NCBI GenBank assembly: GCA_963829485.1 | Contig: CAWHIK010000007.1 | Coordinates: 310,001-374,000 of the forward strand | Source of the DNA: JBGPQJ01 sp963829485 | Lineage (GTDB): Bacteria; Chloroflexota; Anaerolineae; Anaerolineales; Villigracilaceae | Direction of reading: 5' to 3' | DNA length: 64,000 nt | In this document: positions 51,945 through 61,608 of the stretch, in pieces | How positions within the stretch are numbered: position 1 is the first letter of the stretch | Layout of the letters: each line of letters opens with the position of its first letter | Position numbers and translations under genes: made by a program | Notes under the pieces: generated by a model | Database searches by the model: none | The model's input: only the letters and a program-made list of their open reading frames with translations | What the model was told of the DNA's origin: nothing

Positions 51945-52449
51945 TCACATATTCCGGACAATCGTGCAGCCGTAAGCCGGTGTCGAATCGACCTCCGGCA
52001 GGCGGCCGGCAAGCAGTGCGTCCACGGCATCCTTGACGTAGTGCCGTTTCGGCTCGCGCTGGCGGAAGGTGACATCGTCCAGTGCGCCTTGATATCGAAG
52101 GATGCCTGACTCGTCCACCACGAAGACATGAGGCGTGGTCTCCGCGGACCAGGCATCAGCCAACTCGCAGCCTGGATCGAGCAGCACGGATGCGAGTCCA
52201 CGCTGATGGGCAGCTTCGGCGATGAGTTCCAGCGTTTCATTGACATTCGAGGCGACTGTCAGCAAAACGACACGCTTGCCCCATCCCCCCAGCCATTGTT
52301 TGAGCTGGGAGTCCGCGCGCTCCGCCCAGGGGCACTCCGCCGACCAGAAGTTCACCACCACCACCCGGCCACGATGACTTGCTCAGGACGTGAGGCGTGC
52401 CTTTCAAGTCCCGCAGGGTGAAATCAGGGGCGAGGTCGCCGATTTTCAT
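51945..52449 (-). CDS. Thioredoxin-fold redoxin, frameshifted
   Basis: A thioredoxin-like protein of about 167 residues. The start KIGDLAPDFTLRDLKGTPHV is standard for AhpC/TlpA-type redoxins. After a shift near 52,375 it goes on with VVVNFWSAECPWAERAD, where a single Cys stands at the redox site in place of CxxC, then TTPHVFVVDESGILRYQGAL and finally PAYGCTIV with a second Cys near the end. One-Cys or distant two-Cys chemistry is therefore likely. TATAAT ends 6 bases before the ATG (leaderless). Confidence 0.8.
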
Positions 52450-52455
52450 GGGGAA

Positions 52456-52461
52456 ATTATA
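52456..52461 (-). promoter_or_regulatory. -10 box of the redoxin gene, leaderless spacing
   Basis: On the minus strand TATAAT is followed by TTCCCC and the ATG at 52,449, a six-base gap with no ribosome site. Confidence 0.6.
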
Positions 52462-52493
52462 CCCGTGAGACCACACAGGGTGACGGCATAGAA

Positions 52494-52502
52494 TGCTATA
52501 AT
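52494..52502 (+). promoter_or_regulatory. Extended -10 promoter of the PilZ gene
   Basis: TGCTATAAT lies about 54 bases before the ATG at 52,556, which has an AGGAGG ribosome site. It faces away from the redoxin promoter at 52456-52461, so this is a divergent promoter pair. Confidence 0.5.
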
Positions 52503-52555
52503 TTTTTGGGATGTTTTTATCCAGAACAAGTACGGTCCCCTGACAGGAGGTCCTC

Positions 52556-52915
52556 ATGAGTGAACATCGAAAGGAAGAACGCAAGAAACTGACATCCTTT
52601 ATCTTGGTCCATGTTCTTCCCGGAAACGTCCTGCTGGGCTATCTCGGGGACATGACCCTGCACGGCGCAATGGTGGTGGGAAACAGACCGGTGGAAACCA
52701 ACAAGGCGGTGACCCTGTCCATTGAATTCAACGAGATTCCAGAAATTCCAAATACGAAGCTGACCTTCCCCGCCCGCGTGGCCTGGTGCAAACATGAGGC
52801 GGAGTCGCCGTACTACAACACCGGAGTCGAGTTTGTTGATCTGACCGATCCAAATAAAAAAGTGATCGAAGCCCTCCTGGAACGATATCAATTCAGCAAT
52901 ACACCGCCTATTTGA
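52556..52915 (+). CDS. PilZ-domain protein
   Basis: A 119-residue single-domain PilZ protein. The c-di-GMP-binding start is suggested by EHRKEERKKLTSFIL (R-K-x-x-R-like) and the second element by GDMTLHGAMVV, which resembles the D/N-x-S-x-x-G motif with His in place of the usual Gly neighbour. PARVAWCKHEAESPYYNTGVEF completes the barrel. It may bind c-di-GMP weakly or not at all. It lies at the head of a short + strand group. Confidence 0.8.
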   Translation: MSEHRKEERKKLTSFILVHVLPGNVLLGYLGDMTLHGAMVVGNRPVETNKAVTLSIEFNEIPEIPNTKLTFPARVAWCKHEAESPYYNTGVEFVDLTDPNKKVIEALLERYQFSNTPPI

Positions 52916-52958
52916 CCCCTCGGCCAATCCGCTTTATCCTGGAGGAGGCTGTCCCGAA

Positions 52959-53327
52959 ATGAGCCCCATCCGCATGGCAAAAATCGAATCCGCCATCCGC
53001 CTCGTGCTGCAATTCAACGAGGCCTTCAACCGTCACGACGTCACCGGAATGATGAAGCTGATGAGCGACGACTGCCTCTTCGAGAACACAGCTCCTGCCC
53101 CCGACGGTACCATTTACTCAGGCAAGGATGCTGTCACCCAGTTCTGGCAGGACTTCTTCCGCGAGTCGCCGCAGGCTCACATCGACATCGAGGAAATTTT
53201 CGGCATGGGCAACCGCTGCATCATGCGCTGGAAATACTCCTGGGGCGAGGGACATGTGCGGGGTGTGGACATATTCAAGGTTGAAGAAGGCTTGATCACT
53301 GAAAAGCTGTCCTACGTCAAAGGGTAA
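52959..53327 (+). CDS. SnoaL-like/NTF2-fold protein
   Basis: A 122-residue cone-shaped NTF2-like protein: RLVLQFNEAFNRHDVTGMMK, then LMSDDCLFENTAPAPDGTIY, then KDAVTQFWQDFF and GVDIFKVEEGLITEKLSY. These are the typical SnoaL-like elements. Members include isomerases, hydrolases and binding proteins, so activity is open. GGAGGAGG precedes the ATG. The methyltransferase gene begins two bases after its stop. Confidence 0.8.
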   Translation: MSPIRMAKIESAIRLVLQFNEAFNRHDVTGMMKLMSDDCLFENTAPAPDGTIYSGKDAVTQFWQDFFRESPQAHIDIEEIFGMGNRCIMRWKYSWGEGHVRGVDIFKVEEGLITEKLSYVKG

Positions 53328-53329
53328 GC

Positions 53330-54157
53330 ATGGGCGCCATCACCGCACAGGAACTCTACGCTCAACTGTACGATATCCAGGTGCCGGATTGGCCCGGCGA
53401 GGTGGATTTTTACATTGAAATGGTTGCCCGCTCCCCGCTGAAGGATAAAGGTGTGCTGGAAGTTGCCTGCGGAACCGGGCGAATCACCCTGCGGCTGGCG
53501 AAAGAAGGCGTGGACATCACCGGGCTGGACCTGTCATCGGAGCTGCTGGCTGTCGCGCGGGAAAAAAGCACCGGCCTGTCGAACATCCACTGGGTGCAGG
53601 GTGACATGCGCACCTTCGAGCTGGGCAGGAAATTCGACTGTGTCATCATGCCCGGGCATTCGTTCCAATTCATGAACACGCCGGACGAGCAGGTGCAGTG
53701 CCTCGGGCAAATCAAGCGCCATCTTGTGGAGGACGGACTTCTCATCATCCACCTCGATCACCAGGATCATGGCTGGCTGGGGGGTCTTCCCCGGAACGAC
53801 GCGCCCATTTACGAAAAGGGACGCACGCTGACGCACCCGGTCACCGGCAAAAAATACCGCCAATCCTTTGCATGGACTCTGGAACCGTCCACGCAAACGG
53901 CGACGATCCGGTCCAACTGGGAAGAAGTAAATGAAAACGGAGATGAGATCCAAGTCTACGCGATGGAGCCGAGACGCCTGCACTGCGTGTTCCGTTTTGA
54001 AATGGAGCACCTGTTAAGGCGGTCTGGTTTTTCCATCGAAGCAGTGTATGGTGACTTTTTCAAGAACGAATTGAACGACACGTCGAGCGAAATGATCTGG
54101 GTGGCAAGGGAACAGGAAAGCCAATCTGTGCTGCCAATGCCTGCGCACGGCGCGTGA
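53330..54157 (+). CDS. Class I SAM-dependent methyltransferase
   Basis: A 275-residue methyltransferase. Motif I is VLEVACGTGRITLRLA (residues 43-58), followed by DITGLDLSSELLAVAREK, WVQGDMRTFELG and FDCVIMPGHSFQFM. The C-terminal half is an insert-rich beta sheet (HPVTGKKYRQSFAWTLEP) seen in small-molecule methyltransferases. The substrate is unknown. Its stop codon lies at the start of a duplicated segment (54151-54275) copied from the front of the flippase-like gene downstream, so the two genes were probably neighbours before an insertion. Confidence 0.87.
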   Translation: MGAITAQELYAQLYDIQVPDWPGEVDFYIEMVARSPLKDKGVLEVACGTGRITLRLAKEGVDITGLDLSSELLAVAREKSTGLSNIHWVQGDMRTFELGRKFDCVIMPGHSFQFMNTPDEQVQCLGQIKRHLVEDGLLIIHLDHQDHGWLGGLPRNDAPIYEKGRTLTHPVTGKKYRQSFAWTLEPSTQTATIRSNWEEVNENGDEIQVYAMEPRRLHCVFRFEMEHLLRRSGFSIEAVYGDFFKNELNDTSSEMIWVAREQESQSVLPMPAHGA

Positions 54158-54275
54158 TAAAATCCCTGTATATGAAGAAAGTATTATTCTGGGTCGCAGC
54201 GCCGGTCGTCGTGATTGTCACCGGCATCACCCTTTTCGGGACCGAATCCATCGGCTGCTGGCAATCCTGGATCAG
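54151..54275 (+). repeat. Direct duplication, copy 1
   Basis: This segment matches 55977-56101 with about four mismatches by my reading. It covers a -10-like box (TAAAAT 54158-54163), the start codon and the first 34 codons of the flippase-like gene. The copies flank an A+T-richer insert carrying one gene. Confidence 0.8.
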
Positions 54276-54294
54276 CGCGCAGGGTGGAAAATAA
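54172..54294 (+). pseudogene. Truncated 5' copy of the flippase-like gene
   Basis: The first 34 codons equal those of the gene at 55,998 with a few changes (MKKVLFWVAAPVVVIVTGI). It then diverges and stops at TAA after 40 codons. It retains the same promoter-like box, so it may still be transcribed. It is a duplication remnant and not a functional gene. Confidence 0.75.
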
Positions 54295-54457
54295 AATAAC
54301 AGCCAGTCCCATAACTCTTATGTGTGCCGAAACCATACTACTTCCCATTGCCATGATCGCAGGTTTCATCATTGGAGATCAACATCTCTGCCGGGTTGAT
54401 TTTTCCGAACCGCAACTAATACGCCGCCACAATCTTTAAAAAATTTCTGGAGACACC

Positions 54458-55856
54458 TTGGAAAACAATTCATCAGCCGATTCTCCTACATCATCCAGAG
54501 CAGAATTTATTGCACTTGTCATCACCGCTTGCATCATCGGCGCAATATTTATCTACCTGGTTCACTTGCGCAACTTTGTTTTCGGCTCGGAACTGGGCCA
54601 CTGGGTTTATCCCTACTTGTCATCGCTGCCCTTTTTCCCGGAATGGATCTTGCTGACAGTGCTCTTTTTAGTAACGCTGCTGGTTTTCCTGGGCGGAAAA
54701 TTTATCCACTCCTACGAAAAAATCACGTTGTTTGTTCTGTTTCTGTTAGGCGTTCTTATACAATCCCTAATACGGAGAATCTATCCGTTCTCTCTGGGCG
54801 CGGTTGTGGAAAGCGACACAGCCAACTCGTTTTATTCGCCAGCCATGTCGCATTCCGCGCTGGATGTGTTGTCGAAATTCGATGAGCTGGTTTATTCGTT
54901 CCCGCTTCACGCAAGATCGAACATGCCCGGGAAAATATTGCTTTTTGAGTTCTTCAAGCTGTTTACTTCATCCTCGGAGGCAATGGGGTATCTGATCATT
55001 ATCGTCTCTTCGCTGGGAGCATTGCTGCTCTATGGAATCTGCAAACGGCTTTTTCACGACAAACGGATCGCCTTCTACGCTCTCACTTTATACGTGGTAC
55101 TCCCGTGCAAATTATTCTTTTATCCAATCCTCAATACCGTTACCCCTGTCTTCATGCTGTTGTGCTTTTATTTATTGGTTGTTTATCTTGACAACAAGCA
55201 TATCCTGCTTCCCTGGCTGCTGGGGGTTTCCTTTTTCATCCTCGCTTTGTTCGAGCCTTCCCCTCTGATCACCGGGATTGTCATGGCGGGGATTACGATC
55301 CATGCGCTCAAAGAAGGGAAGCTCGCCCGAAAAGAGCTGTTCTCGTTGATCCTTTATGCAGCTGGCGGCTTTCTTATAATGGTTCTCCTTTTTTATGTAG
55401 TGTTCTCTTTCAATTTCTTCCAATCGTTCATGTACCTCCTGAACGAAGCAAGAAATTTCAACATCAACGATGGGCGCGGATATTGGATTTGGATCATCGA
55501 AAACAGCAGGGAGTTCTTTTTCGGCGCTGGCGTGCCTGTGATGATCATATTTATTTACATGGTCATCCTCGATTTTCGCTCAAACAAAAAACTATCAAAG
55601 GCTGCGGTTCGACTGGAAGCTTGAAAATATATTCGTCGTCAGCCTCTTTGTTAATTACCTGCTTTTATTGTTTCTGGGGATAAACCGGGGTGAGATCACG
55701 CGATTGTGGATTTATCTGGCTGTCCTTTTCCAAGTGCCGGCATCCGTTTTCATTGCTAAAATTGACAAGGGGATAATTCTTTTCTTTCTTTTGGCGAGCC
55801 TGCTTGCGGTTCAAGGAATGGTGACTTTGCATCGGATTGGTTTTGTATTCCCTTAG
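54458..55856 (+). CDS. Polytopic membrane protein, glycosyltransferase-like, frameshifted
   Basis: A protein of about 465 residues with ten or more membrane spans. The start TTG at 54,458 is followed by a Ser-rich cytoplasmic end and a first span (FIALVITACIIGAIFIYLV). The segment LGAVVESDTANSFYSPAMSH near residue 115 could be the first extracytoplasmic loop with acidic residues, as in GT-C enzymes. The frame shifts near 55,610 and continues with NIFVVSLFVNYLLLLFLGIN to 55,856. It is more A+T-rich than its neighbours and sits between copies of a direct duplication, so it was probably acquired. No close family is recognised. Confidence 0.6.
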
Positions 55857-55976
55857 GATAAAAAAAGGATACCTAACTTCGTAAGAATTCTTCAGTCACA
55901 CTAAAGCACGCGAGTTTTCAGGAATTTTTTTAAAGACCGTTTGTCTTTCCTTTCGGTCGAACCTATCGTCTCGCAT

Positions 55977-56101
55977 CGCGTGATAAAATCCCTGTATATG
56001 AAGAAAATATTATTCTGGGTCGCAGCGCCGGTCGTCGTGATCGTCACCGGCATCACCCTTTTCGGGACCGAATCCATCGGCCGCTGGCAATTCTGGATCA
56101 G
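55977..56101 (+). repeat. Direct duplication, copy 2
   Basis: The counterpart of 54151-54275, containing the -10-like TAAAAT (55984-55989) and the first codons of the intact flippase-like gene. This is likely the original copy for the gene body, while copy 1 keeps the original upstream neighbour. Confidence 0.8.
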
Positions 56102-57155
56102 CGTGCTGGGCGGCGTGCTCGTCCTGTGGCTGGCCAAGCCCTGGCTGCAAAAACGCTGGGCTTTCTGGGCGGGCGTGTGGGTCAGCGCCATCCTGCTGTG
56201 GATCGCGCTGAGCGGACTGCAATTGGGCGCGTTCCTCGTGGCGCTGCAACACGCCAACTACTGGTGGCTGATCCCCGGAATCGCGGTGTACTTCGTCGGT
56301 GTGTGGGTGCGGGCATGGCGATGGCATTACCTGCTGAAACCCATAAAAAGTATCCCGACCAAAACCGTCTTCCCGGTAACGACCATCGGCTACATGGGCA
56401 ACAACATTTACCCGGCGCGCGCCGGTGAGGTGCTGCGGGCGGTGATACTCAAGCGGCGCGAAGGCGTGCCCATCTCCGCCTCGCTGGCGACCATCATCGT
56501 TGAGCGCATCTTCGACGGCGTGGTCATGCTGGGATTTGTTTTCATCAACCTATCCGAGCTGGCAAAACTGACCGGCAGTTCGGGGTTCGTCGGCAGCATT
56601 CAGAGTGCGGCATTATGGGGATCGCTGGCTTTTCTCGGGGCGCTGGTGGTCTTCCTGGTGGCGGCCATGTTCCCCGCGCGGACGTCCGCCATCGGTCAGT
56701 GGTTCATCGACCGGCTGATGCCGGCGCGCTTCCGTGAGCAGACCAGCGGCATCATGCACAAATTCCTGGACGGGCTGGCAGCCTTGCGCTCGCCGTGGAG
56801 CATCCTGATGGTGTTCTTTACCTCGGTGTTGATCTGGCTGTTCGAAACGGCAAAATACTGGTTCGTGATGCACGCTTTCAATTTCACCGTCAGCTTCTTC
56901 GCGCTGATGCTGATGAACGGTATCGTCAACCTGGCCACCACGCTGCCCTCCGCGCCGGGATACATCGGCACCTTTGACGCGCCGGGCATCGCCGTCCTGA
57001 TGGCTTACGGCGTCCCGCAGGCAGTGGCGACGGGGTATACGCTGGTGCTGCATGCCGCGTTGTGGTTCCCGATCACGGCGCTGGGGGCATATTACCTTGC
57101 ACGCGAGGGGATTCAGTGGACCGACTCGCTGCGGCAGGAAGCGAGGGAAGAATAG
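55998..57155 (+). CDS. LPG-synthase-type transmembrane protein (UPF0104/flippase-like)
   Basis: A 385-residue membrane protein with about eight spans. Conserved blocks of the lysylphosphatidylglycerol synthase membrane domain are visible: RAWRWHYLLKPIKSIPTKTV, GYMGNNIYPARAGEVLRAVI, ASLATIIVERIFDGVVMLGF, and LPSAPGYIGTFDAPGIAVLM. Such proteins flip or modify lipids; there is no aminoacyl-transferase domain here, so flipping or transport is likelier. The start MKKILFW is preceded at 8 bases by TAAAAT (leaderless spacing). Confidence 0.85.
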   Translation: MKKILFWVAAPVVVIVTGITLFGTESIGRWQFWISVLGGVLVLWLAKPWLQKRWAFWAGVWVSAILLWIALSGLQLGAFLVALQHANYWWLIPGIAVYFVGVWVRAWRWHYLLKPIKSIPTKTVFPVTTIGYMGNNIYPARAGEVLRAVILKRREGVPISASLATIIVERIFDGVVMLGFVFINLSELAKLTGSSGFVGSIQSAALWGSLAFLGALVVFLVAAMFPARTSAIGQWFIDRLMPARFREQTSGIMHKFLDGLAALRSPWSILMVFFTSVLIWLFETAKYWFVMHAFNFTVSFFALMLMNGIVNLATTLPSAPGYIGTFDAPGIAVLMAYGVPQAVATGYTLVLHAALWFPITALGAYYLAREGIQWTDSLRQEAREE

Positions 57156-57159
57156 TAGA

Positions 57160-57243
57160 TGTCGTTGCGAGACCCGCATAGCGGGTCGTGGCAATCTCCT
57201 GTTTACTGGCAGATTGCCGCGGGCTTACGCCCTCGCAATGACA
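57160..57243. repeat. Palindromic REP/MITE-like element
   Basis: TGTCGTTGCGAG (57160-57171) faces CTCGCAATGACA (57232-57243) with one mismatch. Inside are an inverted GGCAATCT/AGATTGCC pair and a short stem GACCCGC/GCGGGTC. This wording (cgtcattgcgag ... gcaatct) belongs to a widespread class of intergenic palindromes in bacteria. It lies between the flippase-like and FAD-oxidoreductase genes. Confidence 0.6.
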
Positions 57244-57264
57244 TATGCACTTTGAGGAGCATTA

Positions 57265-58553
57265 ATGAAAATTGCAATCATCGGCGCGGGTTTCGGCGGC
57301 ATGGCCGCCGCCTGGGACTTGAAACGAGCTGGGCACGAGGTGACAGTCTACGAATCCGCTGAATACGTCGGCGGTCTGGCATCCGGCTTCAAGGAGCCGG
57401 GCTGGGACTGGTCGGTGGAGAAGTTCTACCATCACTGGTTCGCCAGCGACAAGCATATGCTGGGGCTGATCAAGGAACTCGGCTGGAGCGACAAGGTGCT
57501 GTTCCCGCGCCCGTACACGGTGATGTACCACGAGGGGAAGTTCTATCCGTTCGATTCCATCACCAAGGCCATCCTCTTCCCCGGACTGGGTTGGGGGCTG
57601 AACAAGGTCCGCTTTGGGCTGGTGGGGCTGTACCTGCGTCTGACCAATAACTGGAAAGCGCTGGAGAAGGTCACCGTCGATGAGTGGATGCGCAAGTGGG
57701 CCGGGGAAAAAGTCTACAAGCTGATGTGGGAGCCGCTGGTCATCGGCAAGTTCGGCGAACGCTATTACAAGACGGTCAACATGGCATGGATGTGGGCGCG
57801 CCTCAAAGCACGCACCACCCGCCTCGGCACGTTCGAAGGCGGCTTCCAGAACTTTGCCGACCTGTTTGCGGAAAAGCTGCGCGGGATGGGTGTGGATGTC
57901 CGGCTGTCGGTCAAAGTAGAGTTGATTAAACGGGATCCGGCTTCGGGACGTCTGGTCGTGCAGAGTGACCACGGAGCAGAATCTTTCGAAAAGGTTTTAG
58001 TCACCACGTCCCCGGTGCTGATGGCGCGCCTGTCCCCCGAATTGCCAAAAGAATACCTGGAAGGATTACTGAAGCTGGAGAGCATGGGCGCGGTGGTGAT
58101 GGTGCTGTCGCTCAAGCAGCAGCTTTCGGAGGAGGGCTATTACTGGTACAACATCCCGAAGAACGCGGGCTTCCCGTTCCTGGCGGTGGTGGAGCACACC
58201 AATTATGTCCCGAAGGAAAAGTTCGGCGGGGACACATCGTTTACATCGGCGATTACCTCGAACCGGACCATGAGTATTTCAAGCTGAGCGACGAGGAGCT
58301 GTTGAAGCTGTTCGCGCCGCACCTGAAGAAATTCAACCCGCGCTTCGAGATGGACTGGGTAAAAAAGGTTTGGGTGTTCAAGACGACTTACGGCCAGCCG
58401 GTGCCGCCGGTGAATCACTCACAGCACATCCCCGCCATCCAGACGCCGGTGGAGGGGCTGTACTTCGCGTCGATGAGCCAGGTGTACCCGTGGGACCGCG
58501 GCACGAACTTTGCCGTGGAGATCGGGCGGCGCGCGGCAAGGTTGATGATGTGA
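57265..58553 (+). CDS. FAD-dependent amine-oxidase/desaturase-like oxidoreductase, frameshifted
   Basis: A flavoprotein of about 430 residues. The dinucleotide-binding start KIAIIGAGFGGMAAAWDLKR is followed by HEVTVYESAEYVGGLA, the second FAD contact. The C-terminus GLYFASMSQVYPWDRGTNFA is typical of protoporphyrinogen oxidase/phytoene desaturase-like enzymes. The frame shifts by one base near 58,235; the second part continues IVYIGDYLEPDHEYF. The substrate is unknown; members next to sugar and lipid genes often act on lipids or sugars. GAGGAG precedes the ATG. Confidence 0.82.
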
Positions 58554-58582
58554 TTTAGCTCCCATAAATTAGATAGAAAGGA

Positions 58583-58617
58583 AAAAAATCGCAACCTCTA
58601 ACGGGTTGCGATTTTTT
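58583..58617. terminator. Bidirectional terminator
   Basis: AAAAATCGCAACC pairs with GGTTGCGATTTTT around a short loop, with A and T runs at either side, between the FAD gene and the convergent kinase gene. Confidence 0.85.
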
Positions 58618-58634
58618 ATGAGCATCGTGATTGC

Positions 58635-60146
58635 CTACTGGGAAAACTCCATAATTGAGACTTGGGTAATTTCTCCATCGCCAATCAAGTTTATCATCAA
58701 CATGCGGTTTTCATTTTGGTCATTCGTGTAAGTCATCGATAGCTGACCACTCTGGGTGGTCTCGCTCATCACCGTCCAGCCGTTTTCTTCCATCCCCGAT
58801 TTGAAGAACTCAACAACTTGATCATAGGGCATGTTGCTGGAGAAGGTGTAAATATTCATCCCCTGGCTGATTGTCTTCGAAAGGTCGCCGTTGTTGTCCG
58901 TCAGGAGCGGGACATCTTCCGGAAAGCCTTCAATGGTCGTGAACGGCTGCGCCGCGACGGGGGTATCGCCCGGCTGATCGGGCTGGTCCTGCCGGGTTGG
59001 CTGCTCAAAATTGGATTCGCTGGTAGGTGCTGTGCCCGGCTCGTCGATGATCACGGATGGACCGGTTGTCTCAGAGTTTGATGGGGAAAGCAGCGTTGTG
59101 GCGAGATAGGTCCCTCCGCCCAGCAAAACGCAGAAGATGCCCAGTACAACAACGATCCCAACTGCGATCAAGGCGATCGTCCCTCCGCCCATTTTCTTTT
59201 TGGGAGCAACAGCCGGCTTCGGGGCGATTACCGTCCCCGCGGCAGGGGCACCGACCGCGTCCACAGCCCGGACCGTCTCAAACTCCATAGCCGGGACGCC
59301 CCCCATGACGGTTTCGTCGCTGCGCTCCAGCTTTTCCAGCGTCGAAGCGAACTCGCCCATGGTCTGGAAGCGGTTCTCCGGCTCCTTGGCCAGCGCTTTG
59401 AACAGGACCTGCTCCACGACATCCGGCAGGTCATGCACAAAGGATTTCGGGCGAGGCAGCGGGTCGCGCAGGTGCTTGATCAGCACCGCGGCAGGCGTAT
59501 CGGCCGAGAAAGGCAGCCGGCCTGTGACCATCTGGTAGAGAACCACGCCGAGGGAATAGATATCGGTCCTCGGGTCGGCGGAACCCGTCCACTGTTCGGG
59601 CGCCATATAATCCGGCGTGCCGATTCCGACTCCGGCTCCGGTCAACTGTGTGGATCCGCTCTGCACCAGAATCTTGGCGATCCCAAAATCAGACAGGATC
59701 GGCGCGCCCGATTGGCTGATCAGGATGTTGGCAGGTTTCACGTCGCGGTGGATGATGTTCCGCTTGTGGGCATAGTCGAGCGCCTCCGCAATGGGAGCAA
59801 GCAAAGCGGCGGCCTGACCGTAGGGCATGGGTTTGCCCATCTTTTCCTTCAACGTGCCGCCATCGAGGAAAGGCATCACCAGATAGGGCAGGCCTTCCTG
59901 GTCGCCGTAATCCAACACTTTAAGAATATAAGGATGGTCGAGCTGTGCCAGTGACTTGGCCTCGCGCTGGAACCGCTTGAGGAATTCACCCTGGTTTTCA
60001 GTCTGGATATCGGAGCGGATGATCTTGATGGCCACATGGCGCTCAAGAGTGGTGTCGAACGCCTTATAGACGGAAGCCATGCCGCCCTGTCCCAACGGCT
60101 CAATGATGTGGTACCGCCCGAGATTCTTACCGATCAAATCATTCAT
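58635..60146 (-). CDS. Serine/threonine protein kinase, PknB-like, membrane-anchored
   Basis: A 503-residue kinase. Cytoplasmic kinase domain (about 12-275): glycine loop LGQGGMASVYKAFD, Lys in HVAIKII, catalytic loop IIHRDVKPANILI, SDFGIAK, and APEQW of the activation segment. A Pro/Ala/Lys linker leads to one membrane helix (IALIAVGIVVVLGIFCVLLG, about 327-346). The outer part begins with an acidic Gln/Pro stretch and ends in a small sensor-like domain of about 95 residues (MPYDQVVEFFKSGMEENGW). It lacks PASTA repeats. TATAAT lies 13 bases before the ATG (60160-60165). Confidence 0.9.
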   Translation of the reverse strand: MNDLIGKNLGRYHIIEPLGQGGMASVYKAFDTTLERHVAIKIIRSDIQTENQGEFLKRFQREAKSLAQLDHPYILKVLDYGDQEGLPYLVMPFLDGGTLKEKMGKPMPYGQAAALLAPIAEALDYAHKRNIIHRDVKPANILISQSGAPILSDFGIAKILVQSGSTQLTGAGVGIGTPDYMAPEQWTGSADPRTDIYSLGVVLYQMVTGRLPFSADTPAAVLIKHLRDPLPRPKSFVHDLPDVVEQVLFKALAKEPENRFQTMGEFASTLEKLERSDETVMGGVPAMEFETVRAVDAVGAPAAGTVIAPKPAVAPKKKMGGGTIALIAVGIVVVLGIFCVLLGGGTYLATTLLSPSNSETTGPSVIIDEPGTAPTSESNFEQPTRQDQPDQPGDTPVAAQPFTTIEGFPEDVPLLTDNNGDLSKTISQGMNIYTFSSNMPYDQVVEFFKSGMEENGWTVMSETTQSGQLSMTYTNDQNENRMLMINLIGDGEITQVSIMEFSQ

Positions 60147-60159
60147 CGATTCGCCTCAC

Positions 60160-60165
60160 ATTATA
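60160..60165 (-). promoter_or_regulatory. -10 box of the kinase gene
   Basis: TATAAT on the minus strand, 13 bases before the ATG at 60,146. The short leader just accommodates GTGAGG. Confidence 0.45.
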
Positions 60166-60229
60166 GTAGGTCGAGTTATTTAATCCATTATACAAGAATC
60201 GAGCATCCGGGGAACGTGCAATCGGTGGC

Positions 60230-61445
60230 TCAAGCTGGCAGGCTTCGCAGCAGGGTGTTCAGCGCCTGGGCAGTTTCCACCAATTTCCCCGCGTCAACGA
60301 TTTCCAGCCTATCCATCGGTGTGTGGACAATCTCACTCATCAAGCGCATCACCTCTGCCGAGGTCAGCGCCAGCGCCGGGCGCTGGTTGATCACGAACAA
60401 CATGTGGTCTCCCTGCACCCACGGCTCACCTTCCGCAATTCCGGCATGGGATGAGAATACTTGCCGGACCAGGCCGGCGATTTCATCCGGGCAGCCGTAC
60501 AGGGAATAAGCGACGTCTCCCTCACGATACCCCACGCCGTCGAGGTTGATTCCCAGCGTGATTTCATCGAAGCGGTTTTGGTTGAGGCTCAGATACTGCA
60601 TCTCGCCGGGGTTGGAGTAATAGTCCTCGCCGTTGAGCGCCACCAGTTCGACGCCGAGGGCGCCATCATAATTTCTCAGCAATTCCGCAAGCAGGAGCAG
60701 GATCGTCACGCCCGAGGCATTGTCCAGCGCGCCAGGAGTGCCCTGCTTGCTGTCGATATGCGCGAAGCACACGACCCGCTCATGAAACTTCTTTCCCTTG
60801 CGGGCAATTACGTTGCAGCCTTTGGCGGGCTCGCGCCGGGCACGGATGTCAAGTGAAACTTGATCTGCCGACGTGCTTCGCCAGCTCGGCACCAGCCTCT
60901 TCCGTCAGGTAAACAGACGGGATGTCGAAATCGCCGTCTTCGATGAGCGGGAACGGATATACCGCTCCAGCCATCTCGGGGTTGCGCGATGTGGCGGCGA
61001 TGATCGCTGCAGGTTGTTTCTCCTCCAGCAGGCGGATAATATGTTTATGCTCGTCGGGATTGTAAAAAGTAAAACTCTTCGGCATCAGCTGTTCGCGCGT
61101 CAGCTCTCCGCGCACCAGCAGGATGCGGTCTTTCGTCTCCACTGCCTCCAGCTCCGCCAGCGACGAAACCACCGCGAGCGCGGCATCGAAACGGCCTCCC
61201 AGCGAGTAGGGACTGACCAGCGCCTCGACCGGTTCGCCGCTGGCCGTGAGCGACGCGCCTTGCTGGGTCCAGTCCATGCAGTCGAATTCCGGGCACTCGA
61301 CCTCGAAGCCGAATGACCTCAATTTTTCTGCAAAGAAGCGGGTCGCCTCACGATTGCCCTCGCTGCCGACGCTCCGCGAAGGGATGCGCTCGCACAACTC
61401 CCGCAGGTACGTCCCGGCATGATGTCTCAACTCTTCGTCGGTCAT
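60230..61445 (-). CDS. M28-family metallopeptidase, frameshifted
   Basis: A zinc aminopeptidase-like enzyme of about 405 residues. The first half (from MTDEELRHHAG) holds the LRELCERIPSRSVGSEGNRE opening and a PA-like inserted domain. After a shift near 60,860 the catalytic half reads VVCFAHIDSKQGTPGALDNA (His and Asp zinc ligands), LVALNGEDYYSNPGE (catalytic Glu pair region), NLDGVGYREGD, and IVHTPMDRLEIVD (last His). No signal peptide is clear, so it may be intracellular. The start at 61,445 was chosen for its GGGAGA ribosome site; 61,481 is an alternative. Confidence 0.82.
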
Positions 61446-61608
61446 TCCATCTCCCACGCGTCTTTTTATTTTATCATCCATCGTTGTGGATGGATTTGTC
61501 GCATAAAGACATATTTCACAAGAGGATGCCAATAGAGTGTTGTAAACCGAAAAATAAGTTGTACAATAAAGGTGATAATTATCTTCAAATTCCAGGAGCA
61601 ACCTTACA

